A DNA stretch of 6,480 nucleotides, from positions 1 to 6,480 of the forward strand of contig DGGQ01000198.1 of the NCBI GenBank assembly GCA_002392275.1. The letters run 5' to 3'. Below, one piece after another: positions 1 to 5,713 of this stretch (within the stretch, counting starts at the first letter, position 1; each line of letters opens with the position of its first letter). A program made the position numbers and the translations under genes. The DNA is from Treponema sp. UBA3870. GTDB lineage: Bacteria; Spirochaetota; Spirochaetia; Treponematales; Treponemataceae. The notes beneath the pieces were generated by a model that saw only the letters and a list, made by a program, of their open reading frames with translations, searched no databases and was not told where the DNA came from.

Positions 1-2
1 GC

Positions 3-59
3 GGAGCTTTTCTCGAAAAGCGACCAGACCATAAAAAAGAAAGGAAATTTTTTTCATGA
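3..59 (+). CDS. 3' end of an upstream gene, possibly crotonase (enoyl-CoA hydratase/isomerase) family
   Basis: An open frame enters from the left edge and stops with TGA at 57-59, giving the C-terminal peptide GAFLEKRPDHKKERKFFS. The stop overlaps the fabF start as ATGA, a layout typical of translationally coupled operon genes, which is the main reason for choosing this frame. Another frame stops at 32-34 and the third runs into fabF out of frame. The 'AFLEKR+P' ending resembles the usual C-terminus of crotonase-fold proteins. A crotonase-like gene in a fatty-acid cluster could be a FabM-type isomerase, but 18 residues cannot prove that. The frame is fairly well supported; the family is a guess. 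Confidence 0.4.
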   Translation, partial: GAFLEKRPDHKKERKFFS

Positions 60-1300
60 GCAGAAGAGTAGTTGTTACAGGACTTGGATGCATTTCACCT
101 GTAGGAAATTCCGTTGAAGAAACATGGAATTCAATAAAGGCCGGAAAAAGCGGCATCGCTACAATCACGCACTACGACAACACAAACTTTAAGGTAAAGT
201 ATGCCGCAGAAGTAAAAAACTTTAAGGCAGAAGACTACATGGACGGAAAGGCTGCCCGCAAAATGGCACTCTATACAAAATATGCCGTGGCTGCCGCAAA
301 ACAGGCATTGGACGACGCAAGCCTTACAGACAAGAAGGACATTCTGGAAGACACAGCCGTTTACCTTGGCGTTGGAATCGGCGGACTCGAAGTTACGGAA
401 AGCAGCATGAAGTCCTACTTTGACTCAGACCAGAAGCGCATGCCTCCAATGACAATCCCAGAGCTTATCCCCAACGAAGGTGCCGGCAACATCAGCATCA
501 TCTTTGGCCTCCACGGAGCCGCACACACAGTTGCAACAGCATGTGCATCTGGAACAGACGCAATTGGAAACGCTTTGGACAACATCCGCTGCGGAAGAAG
601 CGACGTGGTTCTCGCCGGTGGAGCCGAATCAACACAGAACGGATTCGCAAACCTCGGCTTCACTATGCTCAAGGCTCTCAGCACAAAATGGGTAGACAAT
701 CCACAGAAGGCATGCCGCCCGTTTGACAAGCAGCGCGACGGATTCATCATGGGAGAGGGAGCAACACTTCTTGTCCTTGAAGAATACGAGCACGCAAAGG
801 CACGCGGGGCAAAAATCTACGCGGAACTTGCAGGATACGGCGCAAGCTGCGACGGATACCATCTCACCGCACCGAACCCAGACGGAATCATCGGCGGAAG
901 ATGCATGACGCTTGCAATGCAGGACGCGGGAATCAAACCGGAGGATGTCAGCTACTACAATGCCCACGGAACATCAACACACTTGAACGACTCAGGCGAA
1001 ACTGCTATGCTCCACATGGCATTCGGTGAGGCAGCAAAGAACCTCCACATCTCATCAACAAAGAGCATGACCGGTCACTGCCTTGGAAACGCGGGTTCTC
1101 TGGAAGCCCTCATGTGCGTGAAGTCAATCGAAAACAATTTCGTTCCTCCGACAATCAACCTGGAAGATCAGGACTACGAGGGCGGATGCGACCTAAACTA
1201 CACGCCGAACAAAGGCATAGAGACAAAGATTGACGTTGCGATGAGCGCGAACTTCGGTTTCGGCGGACACAACGGATGTCTCGTTTTCAAAAGGGTCTAA
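56..1300 (+). CDS. fabF: 3-oxoacyl-[acyl-carrier-protein] synthase II (KAS II)
   Basis: Cytoplasmic condensing enzyme of type II fatty-acid synthesis: it joins malonyl-ACP to an acyl-ACP and releases CO2, lengthening the chain by two carbons. The 414-residue product has the family's usual length. It begins with the N-terminal strand RRVVVTGLGCISPVG (3-17). The thiolase-fold active site is complete: nucleophile Cys163 in TACASG, His304 in NAHGTST, Lys336 and His341 in KSMTGH, and the gating Phe400 in NFGFGGHN. These positions fall within one residue of the E. coli FabF numbering. The start at 56 has an AGGAAA SD eight bases upstream and overlaps the upstream stop by four bases. fabZ follows after 24 bases, so the two genes are very probably co-transcribed and act in the same elongation cycle. 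The intact Cys-His-His triad argues against a KAS III or a chain-length-factor paralogue. Confidence 0.96.
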   Translation: MSRRVVVTGLGCISPVGNSVEETWNSIKAGKSGIATITHYDNTNFKVKYAAEVKNFKAEDYMDGKAARKMALYTKYAVAAAKQALDDASLTDKKDILEDTAVYLGVGIGGLEVTESSMKSYFDSDQKRMPPMTIPELIPNEGAGNISIIFGLHGAAHTVATACASGTDAIGNALDNIRCGRSDVVLAGGAESTQNGFANLGFTMLKALSTKWVDNPQKACRPFDKQRDGFIMGEGATLLVLEEYEHAKARGAKIYAELAGYGASCDGYHLTAPNPDGIIGGRCMTLAMQDAGIKPEDVSYYNAHGTSTHLNDSGETAMLHMAFGEAAKNLHISSTKSMTGHCLGNAGSLEALMCVKSIENNFVPPTINLEDQDYEGGCDLNYTPNKGIETKIDVAMSANFGFGGHNGCLVFKRV

Positions 1301-1324
1301 TCAAGCCGGATCAAGGAGGACATT

Positions 1325-1756
1325 ATGGTAACGAACGACATTGAATCTCTTCTTCCACACAGAAAGCCCTTTCTCTTCGTCGATTCAATAGACAGCTTCG
1401 ACGAGGAAGGATGCGTCTGTACAAGAAAGTTCACCGACGAGGATTTTTTCTTCAAGGGACATTTTCCAGAATACCCGGTGGTTCCGGGAGTCATACTGAT
1501 TGAAACCATGGCACAGGGAGGAGGAGCCGCATTGAGCTACCAGAAACTCTTTGCGGAGGGAAGCCTCTTTTTCCTTGCCACGGTCAACAACGTGAAGTTC
1601 CGCCACCAGGTACGCCCGGGAGACACCGTCCGCATGGAAATCAAGAACGTCCGTGTGAGCGCGAAAATGGTGCGCCAGTCGGGAAAGGCATACGTGGGTG
1701 ACACCCTATGCGCCGAAGCCGAATGGATGTGCCTTGTCGGTAACGCGGAATCCTAA
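1325..1756 (+). CDS. fabZ: 3-hydroxyacyl-[acyl-carrier-protein] dehydratase
   Basis: Hot-dog-fold dehydratase that removes water from 3-hydroxyacyl-ACP to give trans-2-enoyl-ACP, the third step of the elongation cycle. The 143-residue length is normal for FabZ. Near the N-terminus is the conserved LLPHRKPFLFVD (9-20). The catalytic motif on the central helix reads GHFPEYPVVPGVILIE, with His46 and Glu60 as the catalytic pair. Glu rather than Asp at this place is the FabZ type; FabA has Asp. MAQGG (62-66) and the late strand VKFRHQVRPGDT (90-101) are also family features. The start has a near-perfect SD, AAGGAGGA at 1313-1320, four bases from ATG. It is the last gene before the terminator at 1812-1845. 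No FabA-like isomerase signature is seen, so unsaturated-chain synthesis must depend on something else, if it occurs. Confidence 0.95.
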   Translation: MVTNDIESLLPHRKPFLFVDSIDSFDEEGCVCTRKFTDEDFFFKGHFPEYPVVPGVILIETMAQGGGAALSYQKLFAEGSLFFLATVNNVKFRHQVRPGDTVRMEIKNVRVSAKMVRQSGKAYVGDTLCAEAEWMCLVGNAES

Positions 1757-1757
1757 T

Positions 1758-1802
1758 CTTCAGGCAAGCCCTAAAAACTGAAGTTTTTCGAGTTCTCTTC
1801 AG
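1758..1802 (+). repeat. Cluster of short complementary motifs in the fabZ 3' untranslated region
   Basis: Just after fabZ there is a 16-base perfect palindrome, AAAAACTGAAGTTTTT (1773-1788). Its central CTGAAG (1778-1783) can also pair with CTTCAG on either side (1758-1763 and 1797-1802). The RNA could therefore form alternative six-pair hairpins upstream of the terminator stem. The complementarity is read directly; any function in mRNA stability or termination is inference. Confidence 0.45.
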
Positions 1803-1811
1803 AAACAGATT

Positions 1812-1845
1812 AAAGCGGGCAGTCTCATGGGCTGTCCGTTTTTTT
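1812..1845 (+). terminator. Rho-independent terminator of the fab operon
   Basis: CGGGCAG (1816-1822) pairs with CTGTCCG (1832-1838) around a nine-base loop. AAAG before the left arm can extend the stem against the first four T of the run at 1839-1845. One pair is G-U in the + transcript and would be a mismatch on the other strand, so the element fits termination of + transcription after fabZ. Confidence 0.85.
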
Positions 1846-1939
1846 CCCGAAATTTAAATATTTGAAACCCTTATTTTTCCCGAAATTTAAATATCTTGAC
1901 CACTTGTTTTTCCCGAAATCAAAGAATCTCAAAACATTG
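1841..1939. repeat. Three tandem copies of a 33-base AT-rich repeat
   Basis: Copies start at 1841, 1874 and 1907, exactly 33 bases apart. All begin TTTTTCCCGAAAT. Copies 1 and 2 share their first 21 bases, including the palindrome ATTTAAAT, and match at 27 of 33 positions; copy 3 has drifted after the first 13 bases. The array starts in the T-run of the fab terminator and ends inside the -35 box of the next promoter. Because 33 is a multiple of three, a translation through it shows an 11-residue periodicity, but it lies upstream of the promoter and is not taken as coding. An UP-element, bent-DNA or regulator-binding role is inferred only. Confidence 0.8.
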
Positions 1940-1965
1940 ACTTGCTTCAAAATATGTGGGATAAT
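1937..1965 (+). promoter_or_regulatory. Sigma-70 type promoter for the small membrane protein and EAL genes
   Basis: TTGACT (1937-1942) and GATAAT (1960-1965) are separated by exactly 17 bases, each box matching the consensus at five of six positions. The predicted start of transcription near 1972 leaves a leader of about 35 bases before the ATG at 2009. The fab terminator lies just upstream, so this promoter should open a new transcription unit. Confidence 0.75.
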
Positions 1966-1997
1966 TTTAGATGGAACCTATAAAATATGTTTTAATC

Positions 1998-2002
1998 AGG
2001 AG
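1998..2002 (+). promoter_or_regulatory. Ribosome binding site that fixes the start at 2009
   Basis: AGGAG stands six bases before the ATG at 2009. An in-frame ATG at 1862 would give a longer protein, but it lies upstream of the promoter, inside the tandem repeats, and has no SD. The start at 2009 is therefore preferred. Confidence 0.8.
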
Positions 2003-2008
2003 AAAAAA

Positions 2009-2251
2009 ATGATTGCACTTATAATCGGCATTGTCCTTATCGCATTCTGTGTGTTTGCATGTCTTCCGGGCGGAATCGGTCTTGCGTGGGGCGGCGACAT
2101 CGTTCGTTTCCTCAAGGGATTCGCACCCGTGCTCGCGGCGTTCATCGGTCTGATTGCCGTGTTCATCGGATTCGCTGACATCAAGGACAAAAAGGAAGCC
2201 AAAAAGGAAGCTGAAGAGGCCAAGGCACTGGAAAACTCAGCGCAGAAATAA
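2009..2251 (+). CDS. Small two-helix membrane protein of unknown function (80 aa)
   Basis: I do not recognise a named family. The 80-residue product starts straight into a hydrophobic segment (about 1-19, MIALIIGIVLIAFCVFACLP) and has a glycine-rich turn GGIGLAWGGD (21-30). A second hydrophobic segment runs from about 36 to 56 (KGFAPVLAAFIGLIAVFIGF). It ends in a charged, probably helical tail rich in Lys, Glu and Ala (58-80), which should lie in the cytoplasm if both helices span the inner membrane. There is no signal-peptidase or lipobox site. It has its own promoter and a good SD, and is followed after 46 bases by the c-di-GMP phosphodiesterase gene with no terminator between. Co-transcription is likely, and a partnership with the membrane EAL protein is possible but unproven. 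Confidence 0.85.
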   Translation: MIALIIGIVLIAFCVFACLPGGIGLAWGGDIVRFLKGFAPVLAAFIGLIAVFIGFADIKDKKEAKKEAEEAKALENSAQK

Positions 2252-2297
2252 CAGATTCAAATCAACACGGGCCAAGGAAATACTGGAAGGTTAATCC

Positions 2298-4313
2298 ATG
2301 AGCAGGAAGAAGGAAAAAAAGATTAAGCGTCTCAAGAGGGTTTCGGTTCTGCCGGTGATTTTCAAGCAGATTCTTACCGAGGCGGCAATACTTGCGTTCT
2401 CCATCATCATCGGTTTGTTGGTGATACTGGTCGCGATGCAGGACTCTTTTAGGGGAATGGTAACGGACTGCGAGACGGTTCTTTCTACGGTCAACGAAAA
2501 CTGGTCGGAAAAAAACAACGCCCCACTGCTCGAGCGTCTAAAAAATCAGGAAAAGGATTTGCCCACCGTTGAAAAAATCTTCCTTATTGATAGCGAGACA
2601 AACATGCCTGTCGCCGGACTGAACGAGGATGATTTTGACCCGAGGATTATAACCACGCGGTCCCCCTTTTTCAAAAATAATGCAAAATCAATCTACTCAT
2701 CGGAGGACAACGTTCTTGTGGGTATAAACTTTGGCTTCGGGAAGGGGCTTGATTTGAGACAGTTTTTCAAGGCCCTGAGCATAAACGCTCTGATTGATGA
2801 AGAATCATCCAACTGGGCATCAAAGGAGCAGTCCCGAATCAATTTTTACTCTCTGTACAGGACCGATGTTCCAGGACTTTCAGTACTAATCTGCACTCCC
2901 CTCATAATAACGACCATGCACCAGCACATACTCGGTTTTCTTGGTGTGCTTGTGACTTTCGAGTTTATAGTCTGCATAGTCATTGAGTTTGTGACACTGT
3001 TCTCTCTGCTTGCGGAAAAACGAAGAATCAACCATCTTTTCTACACCGACCCGATGACAGGCGGACTGAACCGGAGCTATTTTTTGCAGAGGGGCGCGAA
3101 GCTGATAAAAAGGCAGGGAAAAAATTATGCCGTGGTCCACATCCGGCTTGAAAAATACAGGAACCTTTGCACCGCCTACGGAATCAAGAAGGGCGAAAAC
3201 ATTCTGGAAACCCTTGACCATTCGATGCGCAAGATGCTCGGAAAAAAGGAAATCGTTTCCCATCTTGAGGACGCAGATTTTGCTATGCTGCTCTGCTATG
3301 GAGACAAAGACGAGCTTACAGAAAGAATCCACGCCATGCTTGAGAAACTGAGCAGGATTGAAGGAGATTCCCACCTCAATTTTTCCGCCGGAATCTGCCA
3401 TGTTCCAGACAAGAGGAGCGACATGTCAAATCTTCTGAACGACGCTGCCCTTGCGCTGCCAAAAGAGACCAAGGCCCAGAACGAGATTGCATGGTTCGAC
3501 CAGAAGATGAAGGAAAACACGGTCTGGGAGCGGCATCTTGAGGACGACATGGAGAGGGCCATAGCTGGCCATGAGTTTTCGGTCTACCTCCAGCCAAAAT
3601 ATTCCGCACACAACGAAACCCTGGACGCCGCGGAGGCTCTTGTCCGGTGGATCCACCCGGAGCTTGGTTTCATATCGCCTGGAAGTTTCATTCCTCTGTT
3701 CGAGAAAAACGGATTCATATTGAAGCTGGACGACTACATGCTTTCCGAAGTCTGCAAGCTACAGGCAAAATGGATTTCCGAAGGCAAAAAGGTCGTGCCC
3801 ATTTCCGTGAACGTTTCCCGCGCGCATTTTGCTACTCCGGATTTGGCCGAGCATATCAAATCAATAGTTGACCAGTGGAGTGTCCCATACGAATACATTG
3901 AGCTGGAGCTTACAGAGAGCGCTTTCTTTGACGACAAGGCAACCCTTCTTGAAACAGTCAAGCGGCTTAAGGATTTTGGATTCAAGCTTTCGATGGACGA
4001 CTTTGGCGCGGGATATTCATCGCTCAACTCGCTGAAGGAGCTTCCGCTGGACATAATCAAGCTGGACGCGGAGTTTTTCCGTGGCGTGGAGGATTTGTCC
4101 CGCTCGAACCTTATTGTCGGCGACACGATTGCGCTTGCGAAAAAACTTGGCATGAGGATAGTCGCCGAGGGAATAGAGACTCGCGAGCAGGTTGACTTTC
4201 TTGCGCAAAAAGACTGCGACCTTATCCAGGGATTCTATTTTTCAAAGCCGCTCCCGGTGAATGAATTTGAAGAAAAGGCATTCCCGAAGGAAAATGCGGA
4301 TAAATCGGAATGA
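2298..4313 (+). CDS. Membrane-bound c-di-GMP phosphodiesterase with degenerate GGDEF and intact EAL domain
   Basis: Predicted to hydrolyse c-di-GMP to pGpG at the inner membrane. Layout of the 671 residues: basic N-terminus (1-16), transmembrane helix at about 28-47, periplasmic region of about 160 residues with no named motif I can recognise, second helix at about 211-238, GGDEF domain (about 247-405) and EAL domain (about 412-660). The GGDEF domain keeps DPMTGGLNR (251-259), but the signature position reads EDADF (324-328), so cyclase activity is not expected. In the EAL domain the metal and catalytic set is present: Glu446 (EAL), Asn505, Glu537, Asp567-Asp568, Lys588, Glu624 and Gln644, with spacing matching active enzymes such as RocR. 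The start has GGAAGG (2285-2290) seven bases upstream. The periplasmic part probably senses a ligand that sets the activity. The specific signal and output are unknown. Confidence 0.93.
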   Translation: MSRKKEKKIKRLKRVSVLPVIFKQILTEAAILAFSIIIGLLVILVAMQDSFRGMVTDCETVLSTVNENWSEKNNAPLLERLKNQEKDLPTVEKIFLIDSETNMPVAGLNEDDFDPRIITTRSPFFKNNAKSIYSSEDNVLVGINFGFGKGLDLRQFFKALSINALIDEESSNWASKEQSRINFYSLYRTDVPGLSVLICTPLIITTMHQHILGFLGVLVTFEFIVCIVIEFVTLFSLLAEKRRINHLFYTDPMTGGLNRSYFLQRGAKLIKRQGKNYAVVHIRLEKYRNLCTAYGIKKGENILETLDHSMRKMLGKKEIVSHLEDADFAMLLCYGDKDELTERIHAMLEKLSRIEGDSHLNFSAGICHVPDKRSDMSNLLNDAALALPKETKAQNEIAWFDQKMKENTVWERHLEDDMERAIAGHEFSVYLQPKYSAHNETLDAAEALVRWIHPELGFISPGSFIPLFEKNGFILKLDDYMLSEVCKLQAKWISEGKKVVPISVNVSRAHFATPDLAEHIKSIVDQWSVPYEYIELELTESAFFDDKATLLETVKRLKDFGFKLSMDDFGAGYSSLNSLKELPLDIIKLDAEFFRGVEDLSRSNLIVGDTIALAKKLGMRIVAEGIETREQVDFLAQKDCDLIQGFYFSKPLPVNEFEEKAFPKENADKSE

Positions 4314-4341
4314 AAAAAATTCATTGACATTCTCCTTTTAA

Positions 4342-4431
4342 ACTTAACAAACGGATTGGCGTAGCCTAGTTAACTGCTAACGTCGTTCACTAGCGAAAAA
4401 CGTTAGTTTTGAGCAAATCCGTTTGTTTAAC
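4342..4431 (-). repeat. 90-base imperfect inverted repeat resembling an integron attC site
   Basis: AACAAACGGATT (4346-4357) and AATCCGTTTGTT (4416-4427) are a perfect 12-base inverted pair. After one mismatch, GC/GC pairs continue inward. A second pair, CTAACG (4377-4382) and CGTTAG (4401-4406), lies inside. Read on the minus strand the order is GTTAAAC, AAACG, GATTTGC, a central part, GCCAATC, CGTTT, GTTAAGT. This matches the attC layout R''-5-L''-centre-L'-5-R', with R' fitting GTTRRRY exactly and R'' differing from RYYYAAC at one base. The usual extra base in L'' is replaced by a mismatch. It is not a standard terminator: the loop is large and no strong T-run follows. The repeat is certain; attC identity is a hypothesis, and a bidirectional 3'-end hairpin for the two convergent genes is the alternative. 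Confidence 0.6.
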
Positions 4432-4442
4432 ATTTCTTTATC

Positions 4443-4532
4443 CTAGCGAAGGAGGTAGCACACATTTCCATAACCAGATTCCGCCGTAATTTCATGTCCA
4501 CCAGCACACTCCATCACGGCAAAATCTGATTT
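4443..4532 (-). pseudogene. Possible 3' remnant of a lost gene
   Basis: On the minus strand a frame is open between a TAG at 4533-4535 and a TAG at 4443-4445, ending in MECAGGHEITAESGYGNVCYLLR (23 residues from the ATG at 4512-4514). No SD stands before this ATG. The peptide looks protein-like (Gly-rich, Cys and His spaced as C-x3-H and a later C), but I recognise no family. It is in a different frame from the FGE-like gene, whose stop is 13 bases upstream, and it ends 11 bases before the attC-like element. That is where the ORF of an integron cassette would end. It could equally be chance. Confidence 0.2.
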
Positions 4533-4545
4533 CTATGGGAGAATC

Positions 4546-5652
4546 TTAAAAAGCGGTGCAGGTTACACGGAAACCACGGTATTCACTTCTATAGTATGGG
4601 GATTCACCGTCTCGTTTTGAAACACCCATGCCGTAGCCTTCGGTATAGTATCCACCGCCACGGTAAACACGTTCAGATGAAGACGAAGACCATTTGCTGT
4701 CGCACCATTCACATACGTTTCCGTTCATGTCGTAGAGCCCCAGCGCATTGGGCTTTTTCTTTCCTACTTCGTGGGTACCATCATCGTCATCGCCATAATT
4801 TGTATTATAGTAATACCAAGCAACATCACCTATACTATCGCTTCCAGAATACTCATAATTCCATCCACCGGCAACTCCACCGCGGGCTGCCATCTCCCAT
4901 TCAGCTTCGGTCGGAAGACGGAATCCGTTGGCACTGTAGTTGCAGCTTACATCAGAGTAAAAGTAATTTCCTTCATTCGGTGTATAATTCCAATTTTCAG
5001 GATTAGTTTCTCCATTTACCGAATATGCAGGCGCAAGTCCCATAAGGATGCTCAGTTTGTTGCAGAAATACACTGCGTCATACCAGCTCACCCTTTCCAC
5101 GGGACGCTTTTCCTGCACTTCTCCGCTTGCGGGATTGTTCTTAAAGTTGCTAGGATTTTTTCCCATGACCGCCATGTACACATCCTGGGTTATCTCGTGC
5201 TTGGCAATCTGGTAGGCGTTTATTACCTGGGTTCCGCTGGTTCCGGCAAAATCGTCAAGGTTCGTCTTTTTTCCCTTGGGGATTACCGTGACCATCTCTT
5301 CCTGCATTATCTTTATGGCCTGGTCCTTTGTGATTACCCAGCCTGCATAGAAAGTCCTTTTCTGCATGGAACCCTTTGGGATGGAAGTCACTTTTTCACC
5401 GCTCAAATCTGCATTTGCATACCATCCGTCAAAAGTGTAGCCGGAGCGTGTGGGAGCGGCAAGAACCAACCCGTCCTCCGCCGTGTATGTGTCCGTGTTC
5501 GCGGGATTCTGTGTACCTCCGTTCAGGTGCCACTCAATCGCGTACTCAATCTTGCTGTCAGCATCAACCAATACTGGCTGTGAGAAAACCGGCAGAGCAT
5601 AAAAAATCAGCCCCAAAGCGCAGGGCAAAAGCTTGAACAATTTTGTTTTCAT
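4546..5652 (-). CDS. Secreted protein with an InlB-type repeat and an FGE-sulfatase (SUMF1) domain lacking catalytic cysteines
   Basis: The 368-residue product has a signal peptide (1-24, cleavage likely after PVFS), one Listeria/Bacteroides-type repeat at about 38-105 (WHLNGGT ... APTRSGYTFDGWYAN ... YAGW), and an FGE-sulfatase domain at about 118-368. Domain landmarks are KHEITQDVYMAVMG (151-164), RPVERVSWYDAVYFCNKLS (183-201), GFRLPTEAEWEMAARGG (243-259), GLYDMNGNVCEWC (305-317), RVYRGGGYY (328-336) and GFRVTC (360-365). True formylglycine-generating enzymes carry a cysteine pair shortly after the RGG motif; here that stretch (331-350) has no cysteine, so oxidase activity is unlikely. The fold is the C-type-lectin type also used for ligand binding, so a surface or periplasmic binding role is inferred. 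SD AAGAGG (5658-5663 on the plus strand) stands five bases from ATG. A 13-pair hairpin lies in the leader. The attC-like element follows the gene. Confidence 0.9.
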   Translation of the reverse strand: MKTKLFKLLPCALGLIFYALPVFSQPVLVDADSKIEYAIEWHLNGGTQNPANTDTYTAEDGLVLAAPTRSGYTFDGWYANADLSGEKVTSIPKGSMQKRTFYAGWVITKDQAIKIMQEEMVTVIPKGKKTNLDDFAGTSGTQVINAYQIAKHEITQDVYMAVMGKNPSNFKNNPASGEVQEKRPVERVSWYDAVYFCNKLSILMGLAPAYSVNGETNPENWNYTPNEGNYFYSDVSCNYSANGFRLPTEAEWEMAARGGVAGGWNYEYSGSDSIGDVAWYYYNTNYGDDDDGTHEVGKKKPNALGLYDMNGNVCEWCDSKWSSSSSERVYRGGGYYTEGYGMGVSKRDGESPYYRSEYRGFRVTCTAF

Positions 5653-5677
5653 AAGAACCTCTTAGGATGTTATTGTT

Positions 5678-5713
5678 AACAGCGAATAATCAACTTTCGA
5701 ATTATTCACTGTT
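5678..5713 (-). promoter_or_regulatory. 13-base-pair hairpin in the leader of the FGE-like gene
   Basis: Arms 5678-5690 (AACAGCGAATAAT) and 5701-5713 (ATTATTCACTGTT) flank a ten-base loop. The only imperfect position is a G-U pair in the minus-strand RNA and an A-C mismatch on the plus strand, so the stem is complete only in the transcript of the FGE-like gene. It sits 15 bases upstream of that gene's SD. No T-run follows, so it is not a plain terminator. A mRNA-stabilising stem, a translation control element or a protein operator are possible. A weak minus-strand -10 (TAAAAT, plus-strand 5745-5750) just upstream would place it in the 5' untranslated region, but no convincing -35 goes with it. 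Confidence 0.6.

Noticed and set aside
1862..2008. N-terminal extension of the 80-residue protein to an ATG at 1862, which would add 49 residues with an 11-residue repeat
   Set aside because: It lies upstream of the clear promoter at 1937-1965 and inside non-coding tandem repeats, and has no SD. The periodicity comes from the 33-base DNA repeat. The ATG at 2009 has a proper SD.
2886..3401. Minus-strand open frame of 171 codons inside the EAL protein gene, and others like it
   Set aside because: Shadow of the sense gene, which has all EAL catalytic residues in place; no SD or family match in the antisense frame.
4324..4329. TTGACA just after the EAL stop as a possible promoter
   Set aside because: No acceptable -10 box 16-18 bases downstream, and no plus-strand gene follows.
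4449..4456. Strong SD-like AAGGAGGT on the plus strand in the convergent gap
   Set aside because: No ATG, GTG or TTG start stands at a suitable distance with a meaningful frame after it; the frame beginning near ATT at 4464 stops after about 20 codons.
4771..5583. Long open frame on the plus strand (270 codons)
   Set aside because: It is antisense to the FGE-like gene, whose protein has clear domain landmarks, a signal peptide and an SD. The plus-strand translation shows no recognisable family.
4342..5713. The two inverted repeats flanking the FGE-like gene as ends of one mobile unit
   Set aside because: They share only a short TTAACA-like core, are very different in length and layout, and no target duplication or transposase is visible.
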